In this document: piece by piece, positions 11,758 through 25,257 of the stretch
Numbering within the stretch: the first letter of the stretch is position 1
Layout of the letters: each line of letters starts with the position of its first letter
Source: Pyrus communis
Lineage: Eukaryota; Streptophyta; Magnoliopsida; Rosales; Rosaceae
DNA: 64,000 nucleotides
Assembly (NCBI RefSeq): GCF_963583255.1
Contig: NC_084813.1
Coordinates: 21,508,002 to 21,572,001 of the forward strand
Reading direction: 5' to 3'
Notes under the pieces: model-generated
What the model saw: only the letters and a program-made list of their open reading frames with translations
What the model was told of the DNA's origin: nothing
Database searches by the model: none
Position numbers and translations under genes: made by a program

Positions 11758-14700
11758 TCATAAATGTGAGTCTTCACTTGATCCACTGCCATTAGGCTCT
11801 CGCCGTATCATGTCTAATAGGTCTTGAACAACTTCAGACATCGGTGGCCTGAACTCTGGTTCCGACTGTAGAATATAATACGCGTCAGGAATATGGTTCG
11901 CTTTGAAATCAAATTAGTAAACATGTGGTAAATAAAACTCAAGTGTATGAGCATTTAAAGCATATTATATCTTGACCGAATAGAGATACCAGGTATCTTA
12001 TGTCTATCAACAGAATGATGCCCGTGTTGAAGAATATTACGTCCCAAACTCCATAAAACAAAGTCTTAATTAACTGCATAATTTAAGAAGTCAAAATGAT
12101 GTTGCTCACCTGAACGCATCGAGATATAATGTCTGCAAAGTGCGATAAAGACTTTGTAGGATATTGTCCATTTAGAGAAGGATCGACCATCCTCGATAAT
12201 GCAGCAATGTCATGAAGCTGGGTAGTGGCCCATCTAACCAGGAATTGCTCCCCTCGGTTCCTTGTGCTGTGAATTCAAAATTTTCAAATACAAAATCAAA
12301 TCAGAGGTGGACGGGAAGGAGTGAGAATGCAATTAAGAATTCGTCGTTCTTTTCACCTGTCATAGGACTTTCGGCCTGTTAATAGTTCCAACATTACCAC
12401 CCCAAAGCTGTAAACATCACTCTGACGAGTATAAATTCCAGACTCAAATTCTGGAGCTCCATAACCATAGGCCGCTAGCAGATGTCCTGACAACTGAAAG
12501 TAAGAAACAAGTTAGCATTAGTAAGTAGCATTGAGGATGACACTAAGTAGACAATCGAGACACTGCATGTTTTTCAAAAACAAAGTAACAAGGAAGACCA
12601 ATAGTCCAATAAACAAGCTTCGAGATCAGAAGACGAAGTCAACCAACCAACAGGCCAAAAGCTACAAAAATATAGGGAATATTGGCTCGCACTAGAGTGC
12701 ACAATTACATCCATCTAAAATGCAGAGGAATTGTTTCCATTCATACATTATTTTTTTCGTCAATACTCCTCATTTGAAGGCTACTTATCTATTCTATATA
12801 TTCAATCAAAATGGAAAAATCGTTCATCACACCAAATTCTCCCACTAATTAAAACCATGAAAAAGGAATACAATACATCTCCCCGGAAAGAAAAAAAACT
12901 TAAAATCGTCAATGTTGGTCATGACTCATGAATCATGACCCACACTTTTGTAGACAAAAAGCAGCGACTCTGGAAAAGATGTAGAACAATGACTCACCTG
13001 ACTAACAGAGCCTGATGAAATCAATGGAGCCAAGCCACAGTCAGAAACGTGCACGGAAAGGTCATCATCAAGGAGAAGGTTGGCAGCCTTGAAATTTCTG
13101 TGTACAATAGGTGGCTCGCAGATTTCATGTAAATACCTTCTCAAACAAAATAAAAATGGAGTTAAGACTCACTGTATCTCCTATTACCATTGTGATCAGG
13201 GAAAAAGATGTGCAAATGAGTAAATTTGGAAATTGTACTCACTCTAAGGCTCTTGCAGCTCCAAGTGCCATTCTAATACGAGCATTCCAGGGGAGTTTCT
13301 TCTTGAATTCGTCATCCATGTGCAGAGCATCATGCAGTGAACCATTACTGCAATACTCATAGATAAGAAGCCTTTGACCATGCTCTGCACAGTAACCCAT
13401 AAGCTCGACAACATTAGCATGCCTGATTCTGTCAATGTTGTTTACCAGTTCAAGGAACTCGTCATCTTTCTGCTGACTGGAAGCTCTCTTGTCCAATTTC
13501 TTGACTGCAAGTAGCTGCAAAAGCATCCCAAAAGATAGTGTCAGTTTCTAAACTAGTCTATGCATATAACAGAAACTGCTTGATCGCTTTAGATAGAAGC
13601 ACATGACACGGGAAGAGAGAAGAATGTCTTCGTGCATACAAAAGTACCCAAAAAAATGAAATAATTCTCTTCATGCAACTCTTTGACGGGGTTTGACGGG
13701 ATGTGCTATCCACACACCCCTTTTTACTTCTCACACACCCTTATTAATTTCTATCCGTTGATCTTCTTCAATTCATCCGATCCGACGGTTGAAAAATAAA
13801 AGGTGTGGGAGAAGTAAAAAGGGGTGTGTGGATATCACACCCCCTCTTTGACCAACTTTAGTCTTTATAAAGTAAAATATCCACATCTTATCTGTTTAAA
13901 GTGAAATTCATAAAAAAATTATTATGAAGTCTTCCTGAAATTGCCTATCAAGTTTGACACTTGATCTCGATGAAAATGGGATCTCTCTACATATCAATTC
14001 ATATATTCTTGGAAGGAAGGGAAAAATGGTTTTTGGCTTATCACATAATGAACATGAAGCACTGAATCTCTATATAAAGAATTAGATGCACACATGCTAC
14101 ATGGTTATTTCGCTACTAGATCAATTATATGGTTCAAAAATAACTCTGCTGTTTCAAGTACACATAGCAGATACTAAATAAACAGTAAACACGAAGGTTG
14201 TCGAAAACTATCAAGCAATGCTGGTGGACCTAGCACAACAAAATTGCGAAAATGGTGCAAAACAACAAGCGCCTAACATAAATTTCATTCAACAACTCAG
14301 CCATTAAGAAGATGCAATAAAAGAAAAAGCCATCATGAAGAAACAGACCTTTCCGCTAGGTAGCTGTGCCCTGTAGACACTTCCCAGCATGCCTGATCCT
14401 AGAAGGTTATCTGGCGAGAAGCTGTTTGTATGTTGCTGAAGGGAAGCAATGGTAAACGACTTTGCAGAAATTGTACGATTTGGACTTTTGGTGGAAGGCT
14501 TCTGTGTAGGCAGTTTGGTAGGCACAATTGGCTTCACAATGACCTTCTGAACAGGCGGTGTTGGAGGAGGGGGAGGAGGGGGAGGAGGAGGAGGCATTGA
14601 ATACGAATCAAGTGCACTCAAACTATCCTCTCGCTTTGGTGGTGCGGCCATTCTACGTACCTTTCTGTCTTGCTCATCATTTGGCTTTGGAATTGCCCAT

Positions 14701-17295
14701 GTTCTTCTGGTTTCTGGCTCATTATCCTCTTTGGGCCTCACAACTTCTTCTTTTGGAACTGTTCACCAAAATTTTAGTGAATTTCTTAGAATAAGATGAA
14801 TGAAAATGGACAACCGAAGAAACAAATTAAACTGAAGAAAAAAGTGAGAGAATTTACCTTTCTGCATTTGATTGGTTGGTTGAACCACCAAGGACCCATT
14901 GTCCCTGGGAGGGTTTTCCCTGTCACCTGTATATGCACCTATTTGATGCCGCTTGGAAATTCTGTCAGCCTCTTCTCTTCGTCTACTACGTCTTGGCATG
15001 AAAAACAGAATCGCTAGAATCAAAATAATAAACACCAAAGCCCCTCCAATTGATATTCCAACCACCCTTTTTTTAGTTAGAAATTTCTTCGGCTTTCCAG
15101 AATTTGATGCATCTTGTGAAGATGGTCCATCTGCCGATTTCCCAGTTTTTGGAGGACTTCTGCCAGGTGTTTTCCCAGTAGGTGGCCCCCAAAATGCTAG
15201 CGGAGGTGCTGGTGGACTCGATGGAGATGTGGGTGATGTTGGTGGAGGGACTGGAGCAAGAGAAGCATTGAATGGATTCCCATCTTTTCTGCATTAAAAA
15301 TATAAGAATTAGCTACGTGGAGAATCTCTTTCCTTGATAACAATAAAACTTAAAGCTTAATTTAAAGATAAGTCTACAATGTGTGAAACCGCACTTGAAA
15401 TTCGGGATGCTCAGCAACTTTTCAGGTATGGGTCCAGCAAAAAGGTTGTTCTCTATATTCCTGTTCAACAAGGCAGAAAATCATTTATGATGGGAAAGAA
15501 ACAGTGGACATAATCAGAAGGCAAGATAAAACTATAAACTTCTGACTACTGTATATGACAATCAAAATGAGTTGTTTAGAGGATTACAAGTCGCTTAGGG
15601 GAAGATCCTGCAAAACATCGAGGGTTCCAGACAGCTGATTGTTCTGCAAATGTCTGCCAATAGAGGAGTTAGCTCAACTCATCGAGATAAACCATGCATA
15701 ATAAAAACCTGACACAAGATACTCACAGAGTGGTCAGAGTTGTCAGGCTTCCTAGAGAGGGTGGCAGTTGGCCGCTCAAATTGTTACTGGAAATATCTCT
15801 GCAAAAAGTCAGTGTGTATATCAGCTACTAATAGTTAACAAAAGTCATACAAAGTATAATTCCGAAAAATTCAGAATAAGAACCTACAAGTTGGTCAACC
15901 CTGGAATGCTCTGAAAGGAATCTGGTATTTCTCCGGTTAATTGATTATTATTAAGAGACCTGATTGGCGAAATAGTATATCTTAGAAACAATTATATAAA
16001 AAACCGGGAGCTGCTGGGCTGTACCAAAAGCTAGCAAATTGATGACTTACATTGCTGTGAGCACAGCTAACGAGGCTATAGAATCTGGGATGCTTCCGGT
16101 GAATTGGTTAGCTGAAAGAAAACTGCCAAAGGTAAAGACTATCATATCTTTTGCACAAGGATGTGAGCACAACAGGTAGGAAATAATCAGCAGTCTGGGG
16201 CTAGTATTTAATATAAGCAGTACGAAATTATTATTTCATGAAAAGGGTTGACGTACAAGCTTTGCAGGGTAGCAGGTAAACTGGATGGAATACTTCCCCC
16301 GATATGGTTGTTGCTTAGATCTCTGCACACAAACACCAATGTCAAAGGTCCACAAATGTATCAAAAACATAAGGTCAGCTGCATATTATGATGTGAGGCA
16401 AGTATTCTACGATCTTTTCCAAAGTCAAAAACTCGAGTAAAAAAAATATGTGGTGACCTTAAACACAAAAAGCCCATACAAACTAATCAAACCTAAATCT
16501 ACTCGCAATCACCCCATCATGCATATCACTCCCATTTTGCCTGTTTTGTCTTGAAATGAAGAACAATGTAAAGGATTTTAATGCCAGTGAATGAAAAAAA
16601 TTAATTTGGAGCAAAAGATATAACAAACCAGCAATCTCGCACACGTACACAATCATCAAGTTCAACCAGAAAAAGAGAGTACAACTTACATTGACCGTAT
16701 TGAAGAAAACATTCCCAAGTGTTCACCCAGTTCTCCTCCCAAATTAGCGCCATTAAGAACACTATAAAATCATTAGAACCATAAGCCACTGACAATTAAC
16801 AGGTTACGAAAAAAAATTATATAAATAAAAGAAGCCGAGCAAAGAGATTAACGTACATTTCCAATATTATAGAATCGTTGCAGTGAACACCTTGCCATGC
16901 TTCACCACACGGGTCCCCTCCAGCGGAAGTCCACCCAGGAAGAACAGGCGTGCCAAGCGAAGCATGTAAGTTGTTAATTGCAGCAACTGATCAAACCACA
17001 AGTAAAACACATACAATAAGTGTTTAAATCTCCAATTAACCATATGAACTAAGAAAAACAATCAAGTAAACATATTTCCACACACAATTTCACTAAACTA
17101 CGCATATGAACTCCGAAACTACCAGACCGAAGCCACATTATAGTGAAAAATCTATCGAATAAGTAGAGAATTACCATCAGTAGTACTAGTTGCTCCAAGA
17201 GAAACTTGAGCAAAGTAGATCAAAAGCAACCCCACTGAAACCTCAGCGTAGATCTTCAACTTCTTGTGCTCCAACACAGATCTCTTCCTTCCCAT
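11758..17295 (-). CDS. SRF: STRUBBELIG-receptor family (SRF1/SRF3-like) LRR receptor pseudokinase
   Basis: A plasma-membrane LRR receptor-like protein of the LRR-V class. Sixteen coding exons: 17295-17175, 16986-16857, 16761-16690, 16322-16257, 16122-16051, 15959-15888, 15798-15727, 15653-15588, 15460-15395, 15288-14858, 14758-14349, 13514-13243, 13136-12998, 12493-12357, 12266-12110 and 11865-11758. All keep frame, giving 796 residues. Order: signal peptide (to about residue 34), SRF N-terminal region with [15 protein letters not shown], leucine-rich repeats to about residue 245 (mostly 66- or 72-base exons), Pro-rich stretch, membrane helix near 320-343 ([18 protein letters not shown]), a cytoplasmic linker with an 11-proline run, and a kinase-like domain from about 490. 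The catalytic loop reads HRNFKAAN instead of HRD, and DFG is replaced by DCG, so it is probably catalytically weak or inactive, as known for STRUBBELIG. The call within SRF1/SRF3 is by memory. Confidence 0.93.
13702..13839. mobile_element. MITE inside SRF intron 11
   Basis: Near-perfect inverted ends: TGTGCTATCCACACACCCC on the left and, reverse complemented, TGTGATATCCACACACCCC on the right. The core is about 138 bases. It sits wholly within the intron between the exons ending at 14349 and starting at 13514. A related element with similar ends lies at 20418-20555. Confidence 0.75.
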
Positions 17296-18005
17296 TGCTC
17301 TCAAATTTTAGTTTACTTCTCAATCCCCTTTTTTCTATCCAATCACTCACACATCATCTTCCAATCTGAAAAGCAATTAAAAAACAAATTAAAAGAGATT
17401 ACTAAATAATAAATATTAATACTTTACATAAACAGAAAACAACCCATGATCTTAACTTCCCAGAAAACGAGAACCCAGTTGCCAAAATTCAAAGATAAAC
17501 AACCTCATAAGAGAATCCAACATACAGACAAGCATATGGTTCATGTAAAAAAGCAACGAGATGAACTTACAGAGAAAATGGAGAGGTGAAATACTAATTA
17601 ACCAAATGCTGAGTGAAACCAACGGAAATTATCGAATTAAATAATGCAGGAAAATGCAGAGAGCTTTGCGGAAAAGGAAGTGATTGCTTATCCGGGATAT
17701 TTTTAGTAGGACAAGATAAAAAAACCTTAGACGCTAAGATGCAATGGATCAAGCAATGGAAGTGAGGGATGCGAACATAATTATCGCGTCATAATTTGGA
17801 TTTATATTTACCGGAAATTGTTTTTTTAAGCCTTGGGAGAAAAGAAAGAGGTGGAGAAAAAGGCAGAGGAAACTGCAGAAAGTTCGGAGAGAGAGTGAGG
17901 AAGGAGGGGGTGTTGTGAAGCTCTGAAACCCTCTTCCTTCTCTCTCTACTTTCTGTTATTTCTTTCTCTCTCCTTCCACTATCTTTCTCTCTCTAAACTT
18001 CTTGT
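17296..18005 (-). promoter_or_regulatory. SRF 5' leader and upstream region, GA-rich
   Basis: Read on the minus strand, 17880-18000 is rich in GAGAGA runs and lies upstream of the SRF start codon. A 5' leader with an intron is plausible because the flank between 17300 and 17700 is AT-rich. No precise start site can be fixed. GA-rich tracts are common in plant core promoters and 5' leaders. Confidence 0.35.
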
Positions 18006-20417
18006 ACTGAGGAACACTGTATGTGTGTGCGTGTAAGTCATGCATATCTCTTTGTAAGAAAAAGGGTGAACATCAAGTCCACGCTCTCTGTGGGGCGCGT
18101 GTGATATTTATTATATTTGAGATTTATCTTCTAAGAATAATAATATCTCAAAATATTTTTATTTTTCTTTCATTTGTAAATTTTGGGATAAATATTGTGA
18201 GGATGCTTGAATCTTGTGAGTCCATCTAAATTTGTGGGTAATGAATTGCACATCTTAAACGTGGGAAGATATTCTTTTTCAGGTGTATTTGGCTCTTTAG
18301 AAGCATGAAAACAAAAAACTTAATGACTACCATGTATTTTTGTGAAAATTGAGCGCATTAATTGTGTGCTCTGTCTAAAAAATTTCCTTCTTTGAATATA
18401 AGGTTTAACGCCTTCAAATATTATGCAATCTCTTAATACTTTCAATTTAAGTAGAAAAAGCAAGTGTATTTACTGCAAAATTCTATCGTTTTACATATTA
18501 TGATTTTCTTTTTGAAAAACAATTGAACGTAGAATTTAAACTTAAGATCATTTTCAACAAAATAGAAATTGAGCGTTGCTTGATCATATGATAACCATGT
18601 ACGAATTCTTTAAAAATTGAATCAACGAAGGAGAAAACTAGGAATGCATTTTTGTTATGTTACTAATACTTGTGCTTAATTAAAAACGATAGACCATATA
18701 TTAATTCCATATTTCCATCCTTTCTTTTCTTTTCTTTTTTTTGAAAAATTAAATAAAAGCAAAATACCTTAAGAAATTTTATTTGGACTGAAATTAGATG
18801 ACAAAAAAAAAAAAAAACATTTGCCATGGTAGTGTTTGTGTTCCCACGCTTACCCCGCGCGCGTAACTTGACAAATTAAGGGACACCGGCAAACTAATTT
18901 TCAAAAGTTTTCTTACTATACAGTCAATAATAGCCGCCAGTTTTCTTATGGGCCTCACGTGTTTCGTCGAATGATTACTATGGGCCTTTTGTTTAGCTCA
19001 TTGAAAGCCCACAAGAATTAATATATTTAAAAAACCGCTGAAAACAAAATTACGAAAACGGTCATAAGTTTTGACTTTTCCCAGAAGCCCGTCTAGATGA
19101 GGAGCGTTGGAATATTTTTGTCATAAACGTCAGGGTGTGGAAATAAAATTGTAGGTCAGAAAAAGCGCTTTCGAAAAAAGCAATTTTATCTGCTTTTTTT
19201 CAGAAAAGTCAGAAGTTGGAAGAAAAATTGGAGAAAAAAATGGGTATCTGAAAAAAGGGCAGCAGATTTTAGCTGTCACTTAACGGGGAATCTATCTGAT
19301 AAGGGCCAATTCAGCCCACCGACTAAATTTAAACGCCAACTTTTGTGTCGTTTTGTTCACGTCAGCAGATTTAATCATAGTTTAATGTGTCTGTTTTGTC
19401 CCCTGAAGAAATAGTATATTACGGCGACACCACGGCTGAATTAAGGTTCTATTAGGTTACTATATTTATGTATTTTACTCAATTATTGATCAATATATCA
19501 CATGGCACAATTTACGGATATAATATATCTGCTCTCATCTTTCAATATTCATTAAATTCATATGAAGGCAGTGTCATACGCTCGTGAACTGATTCTGACC
19601 ATTCATGTTTGAGAATTAAGATAATTTCATGTGCTTGTACGAGATTCCATTATTGCATAATTTATGGTGATCATAAAACGTGATCATTGTCTCAAAATTT
19701 ATTGTAAGGTCAAGAGCTCCACCCCTTTATAACGAAAGGAAAACAAAGCTTATTTTTCATGGACATAGTGATTTGGTCTAAGATTTGTATAAGCATTTTG
19801 ATTCAACAGAGAGAAAAGGGGAGTAGGATTGTCTTCCCTTCAAATCTTCTTTCCTCCCCTCTCATCCTCTCATCCTCTTACTTTCCTCTTTGCCTTTCTC
19901 TCTCTATAAGTCAGCACAAGATGTTGAAATGGAGCGTTCAAATAGGAAGGAACGGGAGGGGAAGGAAAATATAGAGGAAAAAATCGAGATCCAAGAAAAG
20001 GTAAGCGTGTCAGAAATATGTACACTATTATTAACATTAAAAGTCTAAAACAAAAAAGGCCAACTATTCATAGTATAGTGGCAATAATGAACGAGAGATT
20101 TTACGATCGAATTTTCATTTTACAAACAAAATAAATTAGATAATGCATGAATTTGGAGGAAGGAAATTAAATGATATTAATGAATGGGCATATCTGGGCA
20201 TATCTGGTAATGGAGTTGGAGGAGAAAAGCATAGAAAGCAACATAATAACTGAATTTTAGCCATGAATAAGGCTGGCTAGGTCACACTCATATTTTTTGA
20301 CCCAAAAAAAAGTCATACTCGTATTATTAAAACATGGAATTTGATTTGGATATCTATACATATTTAGTGCATGCTAGTCTAAGCTAAGTGTGTGTATGTA
20401 TATATTGGATAAAGATG
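18006..20417. other. Intergenic, no gene recognised
   Basis: AT-rich spacer between the SRF promoter and the repeat block. Short frames (18023-18229, 19759-19974) have no family resemblance. No RNA gene was seen. Confidence 0.45.
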
Positions 20418-20555
20418 GTACTATCCACACACTTATTTTTATTCTTCAAGCATCTTCTTAATTTTCAACAATCAAATTAAATAAATTGAAAAATAACAAT
20501 GAACAAAAATTAAACAAGGGCAGGTGTGAAGTAAAAAATAGTGTGTGAATAGCAC
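20418..20555. mobile_element. MITE at the left edge of duplication copy A
   Basis: The left end GTACTATCCACACACTT pairs with the reverse complement of the right end, GTGCTATTCACACACTA. This is the same family as the intron MITE at 13702-13839. Its right end, with TAGTGTGTGAATAGCAC, is also where copy A of the large duplication starts, and the same sequence recurs at the A/B junction near 26140. Confidence 0.6.
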
Positions 20556-21367
20556 TACTCTATGGGTAATGCTTGCATTTGCAAATAATATATAGTTATA
20601 TTAGAAATTTATAATTGAAATCGTTTAATTTTAAACCATCATTTGAAAATCATCCTTACAAATAATTATTCGATCGGAAACTGTTTAGTCATTCAAATAT
20701 ATCTCGTAAATCAACAATCTATGTATCAAGTAACATATTCATGATGAATTGTTAATTTATTTATCACACTCGGATGACTAACCGGTTTCTAATTCGAATA
20801 AATTTGCATTCAGATACCTTCAAATGAAGGTTGAAAATTCCATCGTTCTGATTATAAAACTTTTGTAATGAAAAAAGGTTATTTGTAAATGAGGGTATGA
20901 ATTCATCCTAAAAGAGAGAAGGCAAGTAACTATTCCCTCTATATATATCCAAAGGTATCCAATAGTGACAAAGCCATGTATGCCATGCATTACCTAATCC
21001 ATATCCTTCTGTCGACATCGACAAACCGTTTCTATCTCACTCTTTCAGAATGTTTATTATTATTTATAGGATCTTTGGTGCTGGTGGTGCACCTTTCAAT
21101 TCAATTGAATAGATTCTCGACTTAAGGTTGATGCTCATGTGCTTACTGGCTGCACAAATCCATGCCCAATCACAATTTGACACGCTTGAATCAAATATCT
21201 TTTGATATCACTATTTTAAGACCTCTCGTTTTCTTCTCCACCACGTAACACCTTGTCCTAGGTCACAATTAGAGGCATGTTCCATGGTATTACTAATTTT
21301 GAACCACTATAAATTTCATCGTCTACTAATATTATAACACTTAAATTAGTAATTTCATTACGTTCAG

Positions 21368-22060
21368 TAGTTCACTTCACATTGAACTTTAATGATCTGA
21401 ACTGTCTAGTTTGTAAGTTTCGATTCATAGATCATCCTTGGCAAAATTCAATTCAATCCAAAATCATTTGCCTATTTAATTATGAAGATAAAGTTTCGTT
21501 GTTTTTTATATAACAAAATATTCGTTAATTTTTTTAAACCCAATTAGATGTCTTAAATATTTCTGATTTGGCTAATATTTTGCAATGATGATCTATGAGG
21601 TGTTCGGATCATTAAAATTTGATATTGTATGGATCCTACAACTAATCCTCATTTTTATGAAAAAATAGGGATCTCTTCCCTTAAAGGTATATATATGGAA
21701 GCCTTTAAGGGGAAGGGATCCTCAATTTTTTTTATATAAAAATTAGATTAGTTGTGGGGTCCACATCACATCGATCTTTAAATATCCGAACCGTCTATTT
21801 TGAGCTGTACCTCATAGATCATCCTTGCAAAATATTAGCCAAATCGGAAATATTTAAGACATATAATTGGGTTCAAAAAAATGAACGAATACTTTGTTAT
21901 ACGATAAACAATAAAATTTGATCTTGATAACTAAATAGGCAAATTGTTTCAGATTGAATTGAATTGTTGTAAATATGATCTATGAATCAAGACTTACAAA
22001 ATAGATAGTCGGATAGTTGAAATTCGATATGGAGTGAGCCTCACACCTAATCTCTATTTT
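21368..22060. mobile_element. Long fold-back (palindromic) element in copy A
   Basis: The segment is a near-palindrome centred near 21690. CCTTAAAGG and CCTTTAAGG flank the centre. The left arm reads outward through GATCTATGAGGTGTTCGG, and the right arm through CCGAACCGTCTATTTTG and CTCATAGATC. Arms are over 300 bases each. The outer parts hold AACTAAATAGGCAAAT and its inverse ATTTGCCTATTTAATT. There is no coding capacity. It is probably a non-autonomous DNA transposon. Confidence 0.65.
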
Positions 22061-23337
22061 TTTTTTTGAAAAATGAGAATCCATGTACATAAATGGCATA
22101 CATAATATAATATGATAAATTCTCTATATTCCAACAAAAATAGAATTCTCCACTTATCGGGACCAATCCACACAATTGACTAATTGAGCCCATTACGTCC
22201 AATCACATGAAATCCCATCGTACGATTAGCTAAGTTAAACTTGTTGCTTATTCCCTTTTCGTCGACATAGAATGATAATCGAGCATCATTTAACGTGATG
22301 ACAAGAATCTTGTAGCGAGTGAGAGGAAGTGTGTCCAAAACTTTTCCTTCTTTTCAAATTTAGGATTTAATCTTTTGAAATGGCCTTTATTTGTTTCAAC
22401 ATTTTCTGTACTTCAAAAGCGTTTTATTTTTGTTTATCGATAAGACACTATTTTTTATACAAACGATATTAAGGATGATGGGTCTGAATTAGCCCTCTAC
22501 AAGCCCCTCGCAATGGTCCACTCTCTTTGAAAATCATATAATAAAATGATTTTTATCAAAATTGTGATACGTCCCTCTTGAAGAGTTTGCAAGATAGACC
22601 TTTTCAAAGAGCTAATATATATATATATATTTTTTTTTTGTCGATAGCTAAATATAATCTTACGGGCACCAATTTTTATCCCGTGATATTGTAAGCTAAC
22701 ATTCCATTTGTCAAGTCTCATAATGATCATCATAATAAATTAGTATTAAATTCATTATCTGGGAAATTCCAACTAAGAGCTTTCGCGCACTCACATATTG
22801 TACGACTGAACTTGAGTGTAAAAAGGAGTAAGAAATAGTGTGTACAAACAAATCTTTTTGCAGGTGATAAGACATATTTAAAAATGTGGGGATATGCTAT
22901 AAGTATGTAAGTTTCTCTCTACGCATCGTTTTTGCTCACCACCATAACTATAGTATATGTTTATTGTACACTTAATTATATGTCACATGTCTTGTCACTT
23001 AAATTCTAATTAACTTTTACATTAAATGTTACTTGTTCAAGTTTAAAAAAATATAAACTAAGATTAAGTGAAATGATACGTGATAAATGATTAGGTGTAT
23101 GACAAACATACATCATAGTTTATGGTGGTGCAATTGCAACTGCTCCATTTCTCTAAAACATAAGATTTAAATTTGATAGTGACCCTGGCAAACATGTCTT
23201 CCTTGAAATTTTGTTCATATGCATGGCATCAGATTTATCATGAAATACAATAGAAACTAATTTTGTTCTTACCAATTCTGGTATGGAAAATTATGTGTGG
23301 CCAATATGATACTAACACTCAGCTGGTCAGATGTAAG

Positions 23338-23572
23338 AGCCCGTTTGGTGGGTGGATAAGATTGAGCTTTAGAGATGGGATTGGATTGGCAAAGACTTAT
23401 AGGATATGACTCGTAACTCATGTATAAAGATATGTTAAATAACTCACTCTATTATGGACTAGTAACCCATCATGTTCAGTTATGTCTATCTAATATTTTG
23501 ACACATCAAACAACAGATTGAACTCAAGTCCATTTTAATTGATCATAATCTATCTCATCCAGTTCACCAAAT
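23338..23572. mobile_element. Possible hAT-like MITE (copy A)
   Basis: AGCCCGTTTGGTGGGTGGATAAGAT at the left and a right end containing CACCAAAT are imperfect inverted matches (GTTTGGTG against ATTTGGTG). Inner parts also pair (GACTTGTAACTCA/TGGACTTGTAACCC type). The same element occurs in copy B at about 32588-32834, so it predates the tandem duplication. Confidence 0.4.
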
Positions 23573-25140
23573 ATGTGTACGAAAAGTTTCATGGGCAATT
23601 ACAGAAGCATATTCTGAATATACACTAAATATTTTAAGGTACTATATATACTATATTAACCAGAAATGAGTAGTAATTCTTGTATACTAAACCCCTATTG
23701 AGGTCAAAAATGGATCTAGCTAATCCTCTGACAAATCTACTAAGCTAAATGCTAGTGTTGATTATCACATCAAGGGGATAAGACGTATGCCTATAACAAT
23801 CATCGAGAATGATGGTAATCCAACCTATATGAATGGAGATCCATGAAGTAGGTTCGTATGGGTAAGAACCAATCACTTGTTGGTCAAGGGTGCACTTTAG
23901 ATCGAATGTTGTTATTGTTGAGAGTCTATCCCTATGGTGCAGATAGTGCAAATACTGCAGTGTATGAGATTGAACTTATGTTCTTAATGAATACTATACC
24001 CTATATCTAGGTGGTATGCTTGAATGCAATGCGTACTTGATGGATTCACCTATATGAGTGTAGGAGTAAGGACGCTTTCTATGAGAGTTTAGGCAAGTTC
24101 TTTGGAGCAATCATGAATATCCAAGTGGGCGCATGATCTATTCATGCCAACCTGCTCAAACAAGCTCTATTTCGAGGATTTAATGTGGATGGTTAGTCAT
24201 ATGATTCACATAAATAAACATTGGTTCATAGAAAATTTAGTTTTCAACAAATTTTTGTGAGTTACGATTAACTCATCCTAAGGTTAGTTCATAGTCCAAA
24301 AGATACCAATTCAGATGTGTTTGGATTCTCACTTTCTTTTGGTACTTCATTTCCTTTTTAAACTTTTTTTTATCTCAAATTCCCTTCTAGTGAACTCGAT
24401 TTGTATTTTGAAATATGCCGGGGATTATTGGAATATGTAATTAGGTATTTCAAAACACAATTCATATATCAAAGTTTCATTGATCATGTTAATATCATTC
24501 TTAATTTTTCTTTTAATACTCAGTTTTGTTTGCAAACCAAAATTAATGCATTAAAGGAGGTTTATTGTTAGCATTTGATTGTGCAATAATGCTCCTCGAG
24601 TTCCCATTATTTGGCCAACATTTTGTTTGTGATTAGCCCTATATATTACTATTGCGTAAACCAAAGGGGTAAATTGTAGTTCCAGTCAAGTCCTCTACTA
24701 TTCTATAAGTGTTCAATCCTTGCTTTTTGATTTGATCACATATTCTCTCAAGTGCTAAAGAATTGAGTTGTTCATCCATCTAAGTATTGCGAGCGCACAC
24801 TTACAAAGATCACAAGTCTTGGAGGGTAGGGCATAGTAACCTACTACATCGAGATATTGTTGCCGAGGAGTGAAATCTACCCTTAAGGATAGTAACTTAC
24901 ATGTCTCAACCTAAAATTTTGTTTCTAATCAAGCATTGACGAAGAGTGGTTTCTACGCCATAAAAAAATAAGTATTTCATTGTTGTTTTATTATTTATAT
25001 GATTTATCGTGTCAACATAAATTATAATTTACTAATATTCATCTTGTGTGAATTCTTGTAGGAGAAACAGTATTTGTATTCTCAAAATTTTTAACAATTA
25101 TAACACTTAAATTAGTACTATCACGTAACGATTTTCTTGA

Positions 25141-25257
25141 AAAAAGAAATTATTGTTTTGTGCTACATTTAGCAGTCAACTTGTCGAGATATTCATATTT
25201 TCAAAAGAAATTATTGTTTTGTGCTACATTTAGCAGTCAACTTGTCGAGATATTCAT
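25141..25257. repeat. 61-base direct tandem duplication within copy A
   Basis: A 56-base segment starting AAAAGAAATTATTG and ending GAGATATTCATA occurs at 25141-25196 and again at 25202-25257. Copy B has it once (near 34413), so the duplication happened after the A/B duplication. Confidence 0.9.
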
